Assembly (NCBI GenBank): GCA_016934935.1
Contig: JAFGRW010000106.1
Span: 124,001-188,000 of the forward strand
Direction: 5' to 3'
Length of the DNA stretch: 64,000 nucleotides
DNA from: Spirochaetota bacterium
Lineage (GTDB): Bacteria > Spirochaetota > UBA4802 > JAFGJZ01
The notes under the pieces were generated by a model that worked only from the letters and a program-made list of their open reading frames with translations, ran no database searches and was not told the DNA's origin. Numbering within the stretch: the first letter of the stretch is position 1; every line of letters starts with the position of its first letter. Below, one piece after another: positions 55,073 through 64,000 of the stretch. A program made the position numbers and the translations under genes.

Positions 55073-55888
55073 CTACAGGTCATCGTCTCTTTCAATATCA
55101 GCCTTGTGGTCGACGGTTTTTTTTGTCTCATGTCCGGCTCCTTTATCATCCTTGTCACTTCTCTCCGTCTTGGTTAAAACTGAGCCTCCAAGATGCAATA
55201 CCTCTTCAAGCGGAATATCGCTACCTACAGGAGGCAAAACAAAAGCCGGATCTTTCAGTAATTCAATTGCACGGCGGATCTTTTCATACTGAGGATCTTC
55301 CGGAGCAATGGAAAGGTAAAACATCCATGATTTTATAGTATTTTCTTTATCGCGCAAAAGCATAAGATGAGTTAAACCAATATGATAATGTGAATATTTG
55401 ATTTGAGGGTTAAGATTGTAGGCTTCTGTGAAATGGCTTATAGCAATATTGCCGATATTCTTGTAATAATATGCCTGTCCAAGCCTAAAGTGATTTTCGG
55501 CGTAATCGGGCCTGAGGTCGAGAGCTCTTTTAAAAAGTGTAATGGCTTCATCATATCTTTTTTTTATTAAAAATATGTCTCCAAGAAATGAGTAAGCGAA
55601 ATAATTTTCAGGATTTTCTTTTAATTCTTCCTGTAGATGATATTCAGCCATCTCGAATTTTTTTTGAAAATAGTAGGACATTCCTTTTTTAAAGTTTTTT
55701 CCGGTAAACTCTTTCATATGGTCTGCCATGGGGGAAGCTGTCGATTCTGAGCCTGAAACAGAAGATTCTGTAGCAGCTGATTTAGCCTCAGCAGTAGTTT
55801 CTTCAAGTGGTGGATCAGAAACTGCTTCTGTTTCCTGGGCATTAATAGTAACACAAAAAAGTAAAAGTATCACCGCGATTATTTTCAT
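55073..55888 (-). CDS. Exported TPR protein, 271 residues
   Basis: Signal peptide [17 protein letters not shown], a Glu/Ala/Ser-rich stretch (about 18-55), then four or five TPR units ([60 protein letters not shown]). The C-terminal 40 residues are charged and unstructured. Its start overlaps the dCMP deaminase stop by four bases, and the larger TPR gene follows by 12 bases. Confidence 0.85.
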   Translation of the reverse strand: MKIIAVILLLFCVTINAQETEAVSDPPLEETTAEAKSAATESSVSGSESTASPMADHMKEFTGKNFKKGMSYYFQKKFEMAEYHLQEELKENPENYFAYSFLGDIFLIKKRYDEAITLFKRALDLRPDYAENHFRLGQAYYYKNIGNIAISHFTEAYNLNPQIKYSHYHIGLTHLMLLRDKENTIKSWMFYLSIAPEDPQYEKIRRAIELLKDPAFVLPPVGSDIPLEEVLHLGGSVLTKTERSDKDDKGAGHETKKTVDHKADIERDDDL

Positions 55889-56325
55889 AGTATAATCCTT
55901 TCGACTCCCGCTTCTTCCATAAGCTGTAACGCCAGTTCATCATTGTAGGGATTTTTGTAATAAAAAGTTGTTATACCGCTATTGATTAGAAGTTTGGTAC
56001 ATATTGAACATGGTTGGGTTGTAACATAAATTGCGGCACCTTCTATTTTTATTCCGTGAAATGCTGCCTGTATAATTGCATTTTGCTCAGCGTGAACACC
56101 ACGGCAAAGTTCGTGCATAGTACCTGAAGGAACTTTGTGAATAGTCCGAAGGCAGGTTTTTTCGGTGCAGTGGGGTATGCCGCGGGGAGCGCCGTTATAG
56201 CCGGTAGTTAAAACCCTTTTATCTTTAACAATCACCGCTCCAACAGAACGCCTTATACAGGTCGATCGTGTTGCTACCAGTTCAGCTATCTGCATAAAAT
56301 AAGTGTTCCAGTCAGGTCTACTCAT
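55885..56325 (-). CDS. dCMP deaminase (ComEB-like)
   Basis: 146-residue zinc deaminase converting dCMP to dUMP for thymidylate synthesis. The zinc/catalytic motif is [13 protein letters not shown], with the two Cys ligands in [15 protein letters not shown]. The N-terminal [20 protein letters not shown] and [20 protein letters not shown] match the family. It overlaps the upstream membrane-protein gene by 8 bases. The symbol comEB would be conventional but the competence role need not apply. Confidence 0.92.
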   Translation of the reverse strand: MSRPDWNTYFMQIAELVATRSTCIRRSVGAVIVKDKRVLTTGYNGAPRGIPHCTEKTCLRTIHKVPSGTMHELCRGVHAEQNAIIQAAFHGIKIEGAAIYVTTQPCSICTKLLINSGITTFYYKNPYNDELALQLMEEAGVERIIL

Positions 56326-56908
56326 GTTTTAAATTAACCTCTGTCACAATTTCAAGCTCTACGCGTTCACTATTCAAAAAATATCCGCGTATTAGAAATT
56401 TTTGACCCTGTTTTTTATTAAAAAAGGAACGTTTCACCGGTTCAGTTTCGATTCCTCTCTTTTTCATCTCATCAGAAATTTTAGAAACGGGAACTTTCAC
56501 AAAAAAATTTTTTGCTCCATCTGATTCAAGCTGAACCGATTCAATTCCTGTTCCGCAATACTCCTTTAGTACCGTTACACCCTTGTAAGATACAACAATA
56601 TTCGCAACCGGGTTTTCAAACAAAATCTGTTTTTTTTCCCTGGAAGATAATGAGACGTTAATAATCATGTCGTCTTTACTAACAAGCGAGCTGATACGGT
56701 AATTAACTCCGTCTATAACTACCGAGCCATTTGAAAGAGATGTTTCGTCTTCACGTGAATTAAAATAAAAAAATATCGCAATAATCAGTATAATATCTGC
56801 AAGAAGAATTCCTCTTGAAAATCGCCTCTTTTTTTTACTGTTTTTTGTCGGGGTTCCCGAACGAATCGATTCAAGCCTTTCTTCGATAGCTTTTGAATAT
56901 TTTAGCAA
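56318..56908 (-). CDS. Unknown single-pass membrane protein, 196 residues
   Basis: A basic cytoplasmic N-terminus of about 30 residues ([16 protein letters not shown]) is followed by one membrane helix ([16 protein letters not shown]) and a beta-rich extracytoplasmic domain of about 145 residues. No family recognised. The frame is open to a TTG at 56923, but AGGAGGT four bases before the TTG at 56908 favours the latter. It heads the minus-strand group running to the lipoprotein at 52135. Confidence 0.65.
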   Translation of the reverse strand: MLKYSKAIEERLESIRSGTPTKNSKKKRRFSRGILLADIILIIAIFFYFNSREDETSLSNGSVVIDGVNYRISSLVSKDDMIINVSLSSREKKQILFENPVANIVVSYKGVTVLKEYCGTGIESVQLESDGAKNFFVKVPVSKISDEMKKRGIETEPVKRSFFNKKQGQKFLIRGYFLNSERVELEIVTEVNLKHE

Positions 56909-56923
56909 GGGACCTCCTGACAA

Positions 56924-59054
<2,131 letters not shown>

Positions 59055-59058
<4 letters not shown>

Positions 59059-59612
59059 ATATCTGGGGAGACACCGCGACGGATGAAGACCGGCGTGTTA
59101 CTGGTTGTCAAATTAACCGCAAAAACGCGGATCCATACGGAATTATTCACAGATGTCCGTGGAATTTCCCGGTTGCTGTAAGTCAAAAGATTATCGACAG
59201 TGATGGTAATCTGCACTATGGTAATCTTTCCAACCCGCTTTGGTTGACTTGCCCTTATCTTAATTACGAGATACACGAGTTAGAAAATGAGGGTATGATC
59301 CGAGCTGTTAACGAATTTATCCTTACCGACAGAGAAGCAATGGAGAGGATGCAGGATGCGCATGCCCATTTTTATTACTATCGCAAACATCTGTACAGAC
59401 ATCAAAGCGGCGGGGGAATATCTGATTCTCTTATAGAGAATTTTAACGTCGGTATTGGCGGTATTTCTGATACACGTTTCATTAAATGTCTGCATCTCCA
59501 TTTTGCCCACTATCTAGTCTACAAACAAAATGTAGCCGGAAAGATTGTGGAAGAACTTTTAAACAAAAAAATATATTGTAAGGATGGAAGGTGTTTATGT
59601 CTAAAGGATTAG
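59055..59612 (+). CDS. DUF501 family protein
   Basis: 185 residues. CPWNFPVAVSQKIIDSDGNL, LWLTCPYLNYEIHELENEGM and RFIKCLHLHFAHYLVYKQNV match the DUF501 pattern (CPYGxPxV, WLTCPxL, KCLHxHxAHxL). Function of the family is unknown. In Actinobacteria the order eno, divIC/ftsB, DUF501 is conserved, and it recurs here in what looks like a different phylum. GTG start overlaps the FtsB-like stop (GTGA); AGGAAAA lies just upstream. Confidence 0.85.
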
Positions 59613-60214
59613 TTGTAGAGAAAACAGATAAGCACGGGAACATTGATACAATTGTTCTCTCTGATGTTAAGCAGTCTCTTCTGGCGGGAAAATTTGTAAT
59701 TTTACCAGTTGACGGAATTTATTGCACCGCCTCCATTTTATCAGAAAAGAATTATTTTAAGTTAAGCGACCAGGGCTTTACAGACATATTTGTAATGATA
59801 AAGGATTTTTCAGATCTTGAACGTTATTCACGAATTGAAAAGAAAGATTATGATTTTTTACATCGGCTTTGGCCAGACGATGTTTACGTAAAATTGCACA
59901 GCACCTTCGAGGAATCATTTGATACCGATTTTTTTTATTATATCCCAAAAACAGGTTACTTGAACACTTTGTTAAATCAGGTTGACCAACCGATTATGTA
60001 CAGCTTTAAAAACAACAGGAAAAGCAAACCATACTACTCAATAACTGATCTAAAACGCGCCTATTCAAGAGTTGCCGACCGCATGCTTATAATTAATCAG
60101 TACTGTAAAGAACATCTGTCGCCAACCTTCATTGATATTAGAAATAAAAGAATACAGATAGTTTCACCGGGACGGGTTGATGACGAGGATATAAAATCAC
60201 TGTATTATCTCTGA
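59597..60214 (+). CDS. Divergent Sua5/YciO/YrdC-like protein
   Basis: 205 residues. AGKFVILPVDGIYCTAS resembles the GGxVxxPTDTVYGL start of the YrdC fold, FLHRLWPDDVYVKL the LWPGPxT segment, and TFIDIRNKRIQIVSPGRVDD the STVVDL/IxRxG end. Conserved KxR and SxN nucleotide-binding motifs are not obvious, so it may not make threonylcarbamoyl-AMP. It may be a YciO-like paralogue. ATG 59597 has GGAAGG upstream and overlaps DUF501 by 16 bases. Confidence 0.55.
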   Translation: MSKGLVVEKTDKHGNIDTIVLSDVKQSLLAGKFVILPVDGIYCTASILSEKNYFKLSDQGFTDIFVMIKDFSDLERYSRIEKKDYDFLHRLWPDDVYVKLHSTFEESFDTDFFYYIPKTGYLNTLLNQVDQPIMYSFKNNRKSKPYYSITDLKRAYSRVADRMLIINQYCKEHLSPTFIDIRNKRIQIVSPGRVDDEDIKSLYYL

Positions 60215-60222
60215 TTGGTAAA

Positions 60223-60915
60223 TCAGGCCGGTGTCAGGGTGTAGTACCTCTTACCTTTGTAACGGAATACACCCTTGTTGCTTGAATTTCGAACACCGGA
60301 GTAGGTCTTAATTATATCCGCTCCCTTGACCTGTATGCGTTGAAGAATAGTATCAGCCGCGAAACAGTGGTCTCCATGCCTATCGGGAATAATAAAGAAT
60401 GAGGGTGTGCTTCTGTCTGGAGTAGGGTAATTTATTTTATACTGTCTATTCAAGAAGTTTACATACCCATCCTTAACTTTACAGCCTTTTACTATAAGAT
60501 CATAGTATGATATTAGTTTGACATCATCACGAACAAAGGTGACATAAACCCACCTTTTACCATCGTTTATCCTGCCAGGAGAAATCCTTCTGTTCAGGTT
60601 ATATCGTGAAGCGATCTGTTGAATCAGCAAATCGAGGTTTTCCCTGACAATGAATTTCTGATCACTATTAATATAATTATTTAAAGCATATTTGAAATCA
60701 AGTATGGCTCCAATAACAAACGATGTATAATAGTGATGATAAATGTCATGATAAAAATCGAGTTTATCAATTAGCAATTCTGCCGCGTCAATAGAGGAGT
60801 AGCGGTATTTTACAGATTTGTAATAATCCATTATATCCGATAAAAAAACAGAGATGAAGTAATCATTATCATCTCTGAATTTTTGATAGGATTGGTGATA
60901 GGTTATCTTGTCCAT
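60223..60915 (-). CDS. Unknown protein, 230 residues, coupled to a MshEN-domain gene
   Basis: No family recognised. The first half is helical and aromatic-rich (FYHDIYHHYYTSFVIGAILD); the second half is beta-rich (WVYVTFVRDDVKLISYYDLI, FRYKGKRYYTL). No signal peptide. The ATG at 60915, 10 bases after the stop of the upstream MshEN gene, is preferred; the track start at 60999 would overlap that gene by 74 bases. Neither has a good Shine-Dalgarno, which fits translational coupling. The pair may form a c-di-GMP-responsive unit, but this is speculation. Confidence 0.55.
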   Translation of the reverse strand: MDKITYHQSYQKFRDDNDYFISVFLSDIMDYYKSVKYRYSSIDAAELLIDKLDFYHDIYHHYYTSFVIGAILDFKYALNNYINSDQKFIVRENLDLLIQQIASRYNLNRRISPGRINDGKRWVYVTFVRDDVKLISYYDLIVKGCKVKDGYVNFLNRQYKINYPTPDRSTPSFFIIPDRHGDHCFAADTILQRIQVKGADIIKTYSGVRNSSNKGVFRYKGKRYYTLTPA

Positions 60916-60925
60916 TTGGATTGAA

Positions 60926-61123
60926 TTATTCTGACTGAACAACCCTTTCGGCCTGTATTGCGAGATATTTAACCAGAGACTGCTCGTTAAGGTATCCAAG
61001 GTTTACTAGAATTATTCCGATAAGTCCACCTTCTTTTTTTTGAATCGCAAGCGCTTCATCAAGCTGCTTTTGAGAAATTTCACCATTATCGACAAGAATG
61101 TCGCCTAAAAGTTGTTTTGCCAT
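60926..61123 (-). CDS. Free-standing MshEN (GspE N-terminal) domain protein, 65 residues
   Basis: The whole protein is one MshEN/T2SSE_N-type unit: LLGDILVDNGEISQKQLDEA then LIGIILVNLGYLNEQSLVKY match the two halves of the family's LGxxLxxxGxI...LxxAL pattern. In MshE-type ATPases this domain binds c-di-GMP. Here no ATPase follows, so it may be an adaptor. ATG 61123 has a strong GGAGGAG upstream. The second half-motif is degenerate, so ligand binding is uncertain. Confidence 0.75.
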   Translation of the reverse strand: MAKQLLGDILVDNGEISQKQLDEALAIQKKEGGLIGIILVNLGYLNEQSLVKYLAIQAERVVQSE

Positions 61124-61145
61124 ATCTCCTCCAGAAAAAACCAGT

Positions 61146-61170
61146 AAAGCATATCAGATAATATGCTTTT
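61146..61170 (+). other. AT-rich hairpin upstream of the MshEN gene
   Basis: AAAGCATAT-CAGATA-ATATGCTTTT forms an 8-9 bp stem ending in T residues in the plus direction, where no gene precedes it closely. It might be a leader hairpin for the minus-strand MshEN gene or a chance structure. The rest of 61124-61398 shows no supported gene. Confidence 0.3.
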
Positions 61171-61398
61171 AATATTTTGTTTTCACTTTGCTTTAACAAA
61201 GCTGTTATTAACGGCCAACAGAGAGACCATGAAAAATCCACTGTTAGATAGTTATATAAGCTATTTTGGCAAAAATAAACAGAGTATAACCTGCCTGATT
61301 ACAAAATAGTTATATTGCAAAAGTAATAAATAAACGAAAAAAGATCAATAATTAACTCGCAAAAATACTTTTTATGCCGCGTATAACTGACCAACCGG

Positions 61399-62880
61399 TT
61401 ACAGAATACGTTTAACCGCTTTGTTCCAGGCACTTATCTGTGATTCAGCCTGGTCGGAACTCATAACAGGTTCGAAAGAACGTGTTATAGTATTATTAAC
61501 CGCTATTTCACTGACGTTTTTATAAATACCAGCGCCGACTCCGGCTAGATATGCGGCTCCCAGGGCTGTTGATTCGGTTATCATTGGTAAATGTACCGGA
61601 TGTCGCAATATATCTGCCTGAAACTGCATTAAATAATCATTTGCGGTAGCTCCGCCGTCTGCACGCAGGGAGGTGAACTCCTTTTCTGAGTCATTTTTCA
61701 TGGCAACTATTGCATCATAAGACTGAAATGCAATCGATTTTAAAGCCGCGCGCACAATTTGTTCGCGTGTTGTGTCTCTAGTAATGCCGAATATCGCCCC
61801 TCGCGCGTCCATATTCCAGTGAGGAGCCCCAAGACCTGTAAAAGCCGGAACAAAAACCAGATTATCATCATTGATATTTTCGCACATTTTTGAACTTTGT
61901 GATGCATTATCAAAAAAATGCATATAATCGCGTAACCACTGGACAACAGCCCCGCCAATAAACACAGAACCTTCAAGCGCGTATGCGAGCTGACCGCTAT
62001 CATCAGCAGCCAGGGTTGTGATTAATCCATGTCGAGAAGCGACCGGCATGGTACCTGTGTTTTGCAATATAAAGCAGCCGGTTCCGTATGTATTTTTAAT
62101 ACTACCGGTATTAACGCAGTTTTGCCCGGCAAGGGCTGCCTGCTGGTCACCTGCAATACCGGTTACAGGAATTCCATCCGGTAAAATACCAAAGTTTTTT
62201 GTTTTTCCAAAATTAGACGAAGATGGATGAACTTCAGGTAGAATTGATGATGGAATTTTAAAAAGGGATAAAAGTTCAGAATCCCATTTTAAGTCGTGTA
62301 TATTGTAAATCATGGTCCGGCTGGCATTTGTATAATCGGTCTTGTGTGAAAAACCGCCGGTCAGGTTCCAGAGTATCCAGCTGTCTATGGTACCGAAAAG
62401 CAGATCGCCTCTTTTTGCTGTATCTTTAACCTGATCAACATTATCAAATAGCCACTTAATCTTTGTTGCCGAAAAATAGGCATCAATAACAAGTCCTGTT
62501 TTGGTTCTTATCATTTCCTGATAACCATCGGCTATCAGGTTCTCGCAATATGGAGATGTACGACGGCATTGCCATACAATGGCATTATAAACCGGTCGTC
62601 CGCTTTTTTTATCCCATAACAGCGTTGTCTCTCGCTGATTTGTTATTCCGATACAGCTAATATCTTTTTTATCTACGCCACTCGTCTTTAACAGAACATC
62701 CTGAACAAGATTCTTAACAGAGTCAAGAATCTCCATAGCGTCATGCTCTACATAACCGGGTTTCGGGAAATACTGTTTAAATTCGGCATAAGAGTTTGCA
62801 ACAGGTGTACCTTTATCGTTAAAAACAAATACCCTGTTACCTGTTGTTCCAAGATCAATGGATAAGATATACTTTGCCAT
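61399..62880 (-). CDS. glpK: Glycerol kinase
   Basis: FGGY-family kinase, 493 residues, phosphorylating glycerol to glycerol 3-phosphate. Seen are LSIDLGTTGNRVFVF, CIGITNQRETTLLWDKKSGR, NAIVWQCRRTS, GIAGDQQAALAGQ, TYGTGCFILQNTG and LRADGGATANDYLMQFQADI. The nucleotide loop reads GTTGNR where many enzymes have GTTSSR. Length and end match GlpK rather than a sugar kinase. It follows the SbmA-type ABC gene by 33 bases on the same strand; glpF and glpD are not seen. Confidence 0.94.
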   Translation of the reverse strand: MAKYILSIDLGTTGNRVFVFNDKGTPVANSYAEFKQYFPKPGYVEHDAMEILDSVKNLVQDVLLKTSGVDKKDISCIGITNQRETTLLWDKKSGRPVYNAIVWQCRRTSPYCENLIADGYQEMIRTKTGLVIDAYFSATKIKWLFDNVDQVKDTAKRGDLLFGTIDSWILWNLTGGFSHKTDYTNASRTMIYNIHDLKWDSELLSLFKIPSSILPEVHPSSSNFGKTKNFGILPDGIPVTGIAGDQQAALAGQNCVNTGSIKNTYGTGCFILQNTGTMPVASRHGLITTLAADDSGQLAYALEGSVFIGGAVVQWLRDYMHFFDNASQSSKMCENINDDNLVFVPAFTGLGAPHWNMDARGAIFGITRDTTREQIVRAALKSIAFQSYDAIVAMKNDSEKEFTSLRADGGATANDYLMQFQADILRHPVHLPMITESTALGAAYLAGVGAGIYKNVSEIAVNNTITRSFEPVMSSDQAESQISAWNKAVKRIL

Positions 62881-62913
62881 AAGACCGCCTTATTATGAAT
62901 TATTATCCCTGTC

Positions 62914-64000
62914 TCAGTTTTGCAGGGAATCCGCCAGTTTTTTCCGGTATTCATCCGGTGTTAATAACAGCCAACTGCCGTCCTCGCTCAATTGCAATAC
63001 GGAGTCGTGATAATAAGAAAGCTGAGGTCTGTGACCTATAGAGATATATGTAACAGTAGACTTGTTTAATATTGAATATAGATTCTTTTCGTTGTCAACA
63101 TCAAGGGCACTAGAAGCTTCGTCAAGAATTGCAAAATTCGGGTTAGCAATAATCAGTCTTGCGAAAGCGAGCCGCTGCTGCTCTCCAAGAGAGAGTATCT
63201 CTTCCCAATGCAGTTCGGCATCGAAAGGATCACTGTATTCTGGAGCCGCTTCGTGTATTCTGGACGGAAGATCAGCTAAATTTACGGTTTTTAGCGTTTC
63301 AGTGATCTGTTGATCCGTTATATCTTTTTCAAAAGTAGGGTAGAGAAGTTGCTCGCGAAGGGAACCAAGAAGAATATACGGTTTTTGCGGTACAAAGAAG
63401 GTCTCTTTCTTTTCTGGAGTCTTTATAGTACCTTCACCGGATTCCCATAAACCTGCAATAGTTCTTATTAGCGAACTTTTACCAACACCGGAAGGACCGA
63501 CTATAAGAAGACTCTCGCCCTTATCAATACGGAAAGAGAGATTACGCGCAAGACTCTTGGAAAAATCAGGAGTCTTAAGGGTAAGATTGGAAACTTCAAT
63601 TAGAGCTCCCTGTTCACGTTTTATTTTGTAAGATCCCTTTTGACCCTCAATTTTACGGATACCGCGTGAATTGATGAGTACATCTTCAAAGGATGTTAGA
63701 CGCTGAATTCCGGCAACATATCTGGTTATGGAATTGAAGTATGTGATAATAATGGAGAAGGCTCCAATTATCATTGCAAAGGCGAAACTTGCCTGATACA
63801 TTACTCCGAACTCGATCTCCTCTCGAAAGTAGGCTGGAGCCATGATAATGTATGGAATAAGTACCTGCATGTAGTGATAGTATTTGGTAAAAAACTTCAA
63901 GTTTCTTTCCCAACCAATAAGCCGTATATAGTTCGAAACAACGCTTTTAAAGCGTACAGCCAGATTCTTTTTCTCCGTAGATTCACCGCTGTAAAAGGCG
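62914..64000 (-). CDS. SbmA/YddA-type ABC transporter (fused permease-ATPase), 5' end outside window
   Basis: Partial: the frame is open to base 64000, reading AFYSGESTEKKNLAVRF then IRLIGWERN before the track's TTG, which is therefore not the start. About 360 residues are visible of a usual 570. The visible membrane part (LIPYIIMAPAYFREEIEFGV) and the signature of ABC_membrane_2 transporters precede an ATPase with Walker A LLIVGPSGVGKSSL, signature LSLGEQQRLAFARL and Walker B FAILDEASSALD. Relatives import vitamin B12, bleomycin or antimicrobial peptides. Import of cobalamin would fit the B12-dependent synthase here, but that is speculation. Confidence 0.88.
   Translation of the reverse strand, partial: AFYSGESTEKKNLAVRFKSVVSNYIRLIGWERNLKFFTKYYHYMQVLIPYIIMAPAYFREEIEFGVMYQASFAFAMIIGAFSIIITYFNSITRYVAGIQRLTSFEDVLINSRGIRKIEGQKGSYKIKREQGALIEVSNLTLKTPDFSKSLARNLSFRIDKGESLLIVGPSGVGKSSLIRTIAGLWESGEGTIKTPEKKETFFVPQKPYILLGSLREQLLYPTFEKDITDQQITETLKTVNLADLPSRIHEAAPEYSDPFDAELHWEEILSLGEQQRLAFARLIIANPNFAILDEASSALDVDNEKNLYSILNKSTVTYISIGHRPQLSYYHDSVLQLSEDGSWLLLTPDEYRKKLADSLQN

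Noticed and set aside
61229-61309. A 26-residue frame (MKNPLLDSYISYF...) on the plus strand between the MshEN gene and glpK.
   Set aside because: No good ribosome-binding site, no hydrophobic or conserved pattern, and it lies upstream of genes on the opposite strand.

Overview
The window is an AT-rich (roughly 37% G+C by eye), gene-dense chromosomal segment from a Gram-negative-type bacterium. The genes suggest a diderm: several lipoproteins with lipobox cysteines, periplasmic TPR proteins, a SbmA/BacA-type ABC transporter and a secreted amidase. The DUF4015-type glycoside hydrolase, the many TPR proteins, the SpoIIE/STAS switching parts and the c-di-GMP parts would fit a Spirochaetota-like lineage. 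That placement is inference from gene content only; no rRNA is present. There is no phage, plasmid, CRISPR array, tRNA or rRNA that I can recognise.

Layout. 1-5400 (+): aspS (5' cut by the window edge), phoH, pgpH-type HD hydrolase, ybeY. 5436-7181 (-): phosphohexomutase. 7361-12322 (+): tilS, ftsH and a 551-residue unknown. 12312-14750 (-): recG with two small upstream membrane-protein ORFs. 14830-18739 (+): dinB, a PolB-like 3'-5' exonuclease, a decayed SDR fragment, murB and a DnaQ-like exonuclease. 18731-19030 (-): a STAS-like protein. 19137-23580 (+): a three-gene cobalamin-dependent methionine synthase. 23583-26419 (-): rlmB, cysS, unknown. 26788-33125: a two-receiver/GGDEF-like regulator, a DUF4015 hydrolase, a GT2 glycosyltransferase, a propeller-like exported protein and a group-2 sigma factor, with two inverted copies of a short MITE-like repeat. 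33158-42128 (+): lipoprotein, mutL, split coaC and coaB, Memo, AMMECR1, lipoprotein, TPR protein, SpoIIE phosphatase. 42131-42454 (-): its likely STAS partner. 42827-46092 (+): histidine-kinase-like protein, PP1-like phosphatase, exported FGE/SUMF1 protein, small helical protein. 46093-48063 (-): a 21-residue membrane microprotein and a NatAB-like ABC exporter. 48221-48592 (+): RNase P RNA. 48587-51230 (-): radical SAM protein and amidase. 51516-52067 (+): PilZ protein. 52135-56908 (-): lipoprotein, two TPR proteins, dCMP deaminase, membrane protein. 57330-60214 (+): eno, FtsB-like, DUF501, Sua5-like. 60223-64000 (-): unknown, free-standing MshEN domain, glpK and an SbmA/YddA-type ABC transporter cut by the window edge.

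The most interesting system is the methionine synthase locus. A free reactivation domain is followed by two tandem MetH-derived proteins. The first has a homocysteine domain and an intact methyltetrahydrofolate domain but no cobalamin module. The second has a homocysteine domain, a visibly decayed folate domain and an intact cobalamin module. The two look like duplicated MetH copies that degenerated in a complementary way and may work as one split enzyme. Other notable points are the inverted pair of 78-79 bp repeats, two uncatalogued membrane microproteins, an SDR remnant, a set of apparently degenerate signalling domains, and convergent gene pairs that almost all abut or overlap.

Start sites were adjusted from the ORF track where a Shine-Dalgarno sequence, an overlap with the previous gene or family alignment favoured an internal codon. 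All family calls are from motif recognition; no database search was run.
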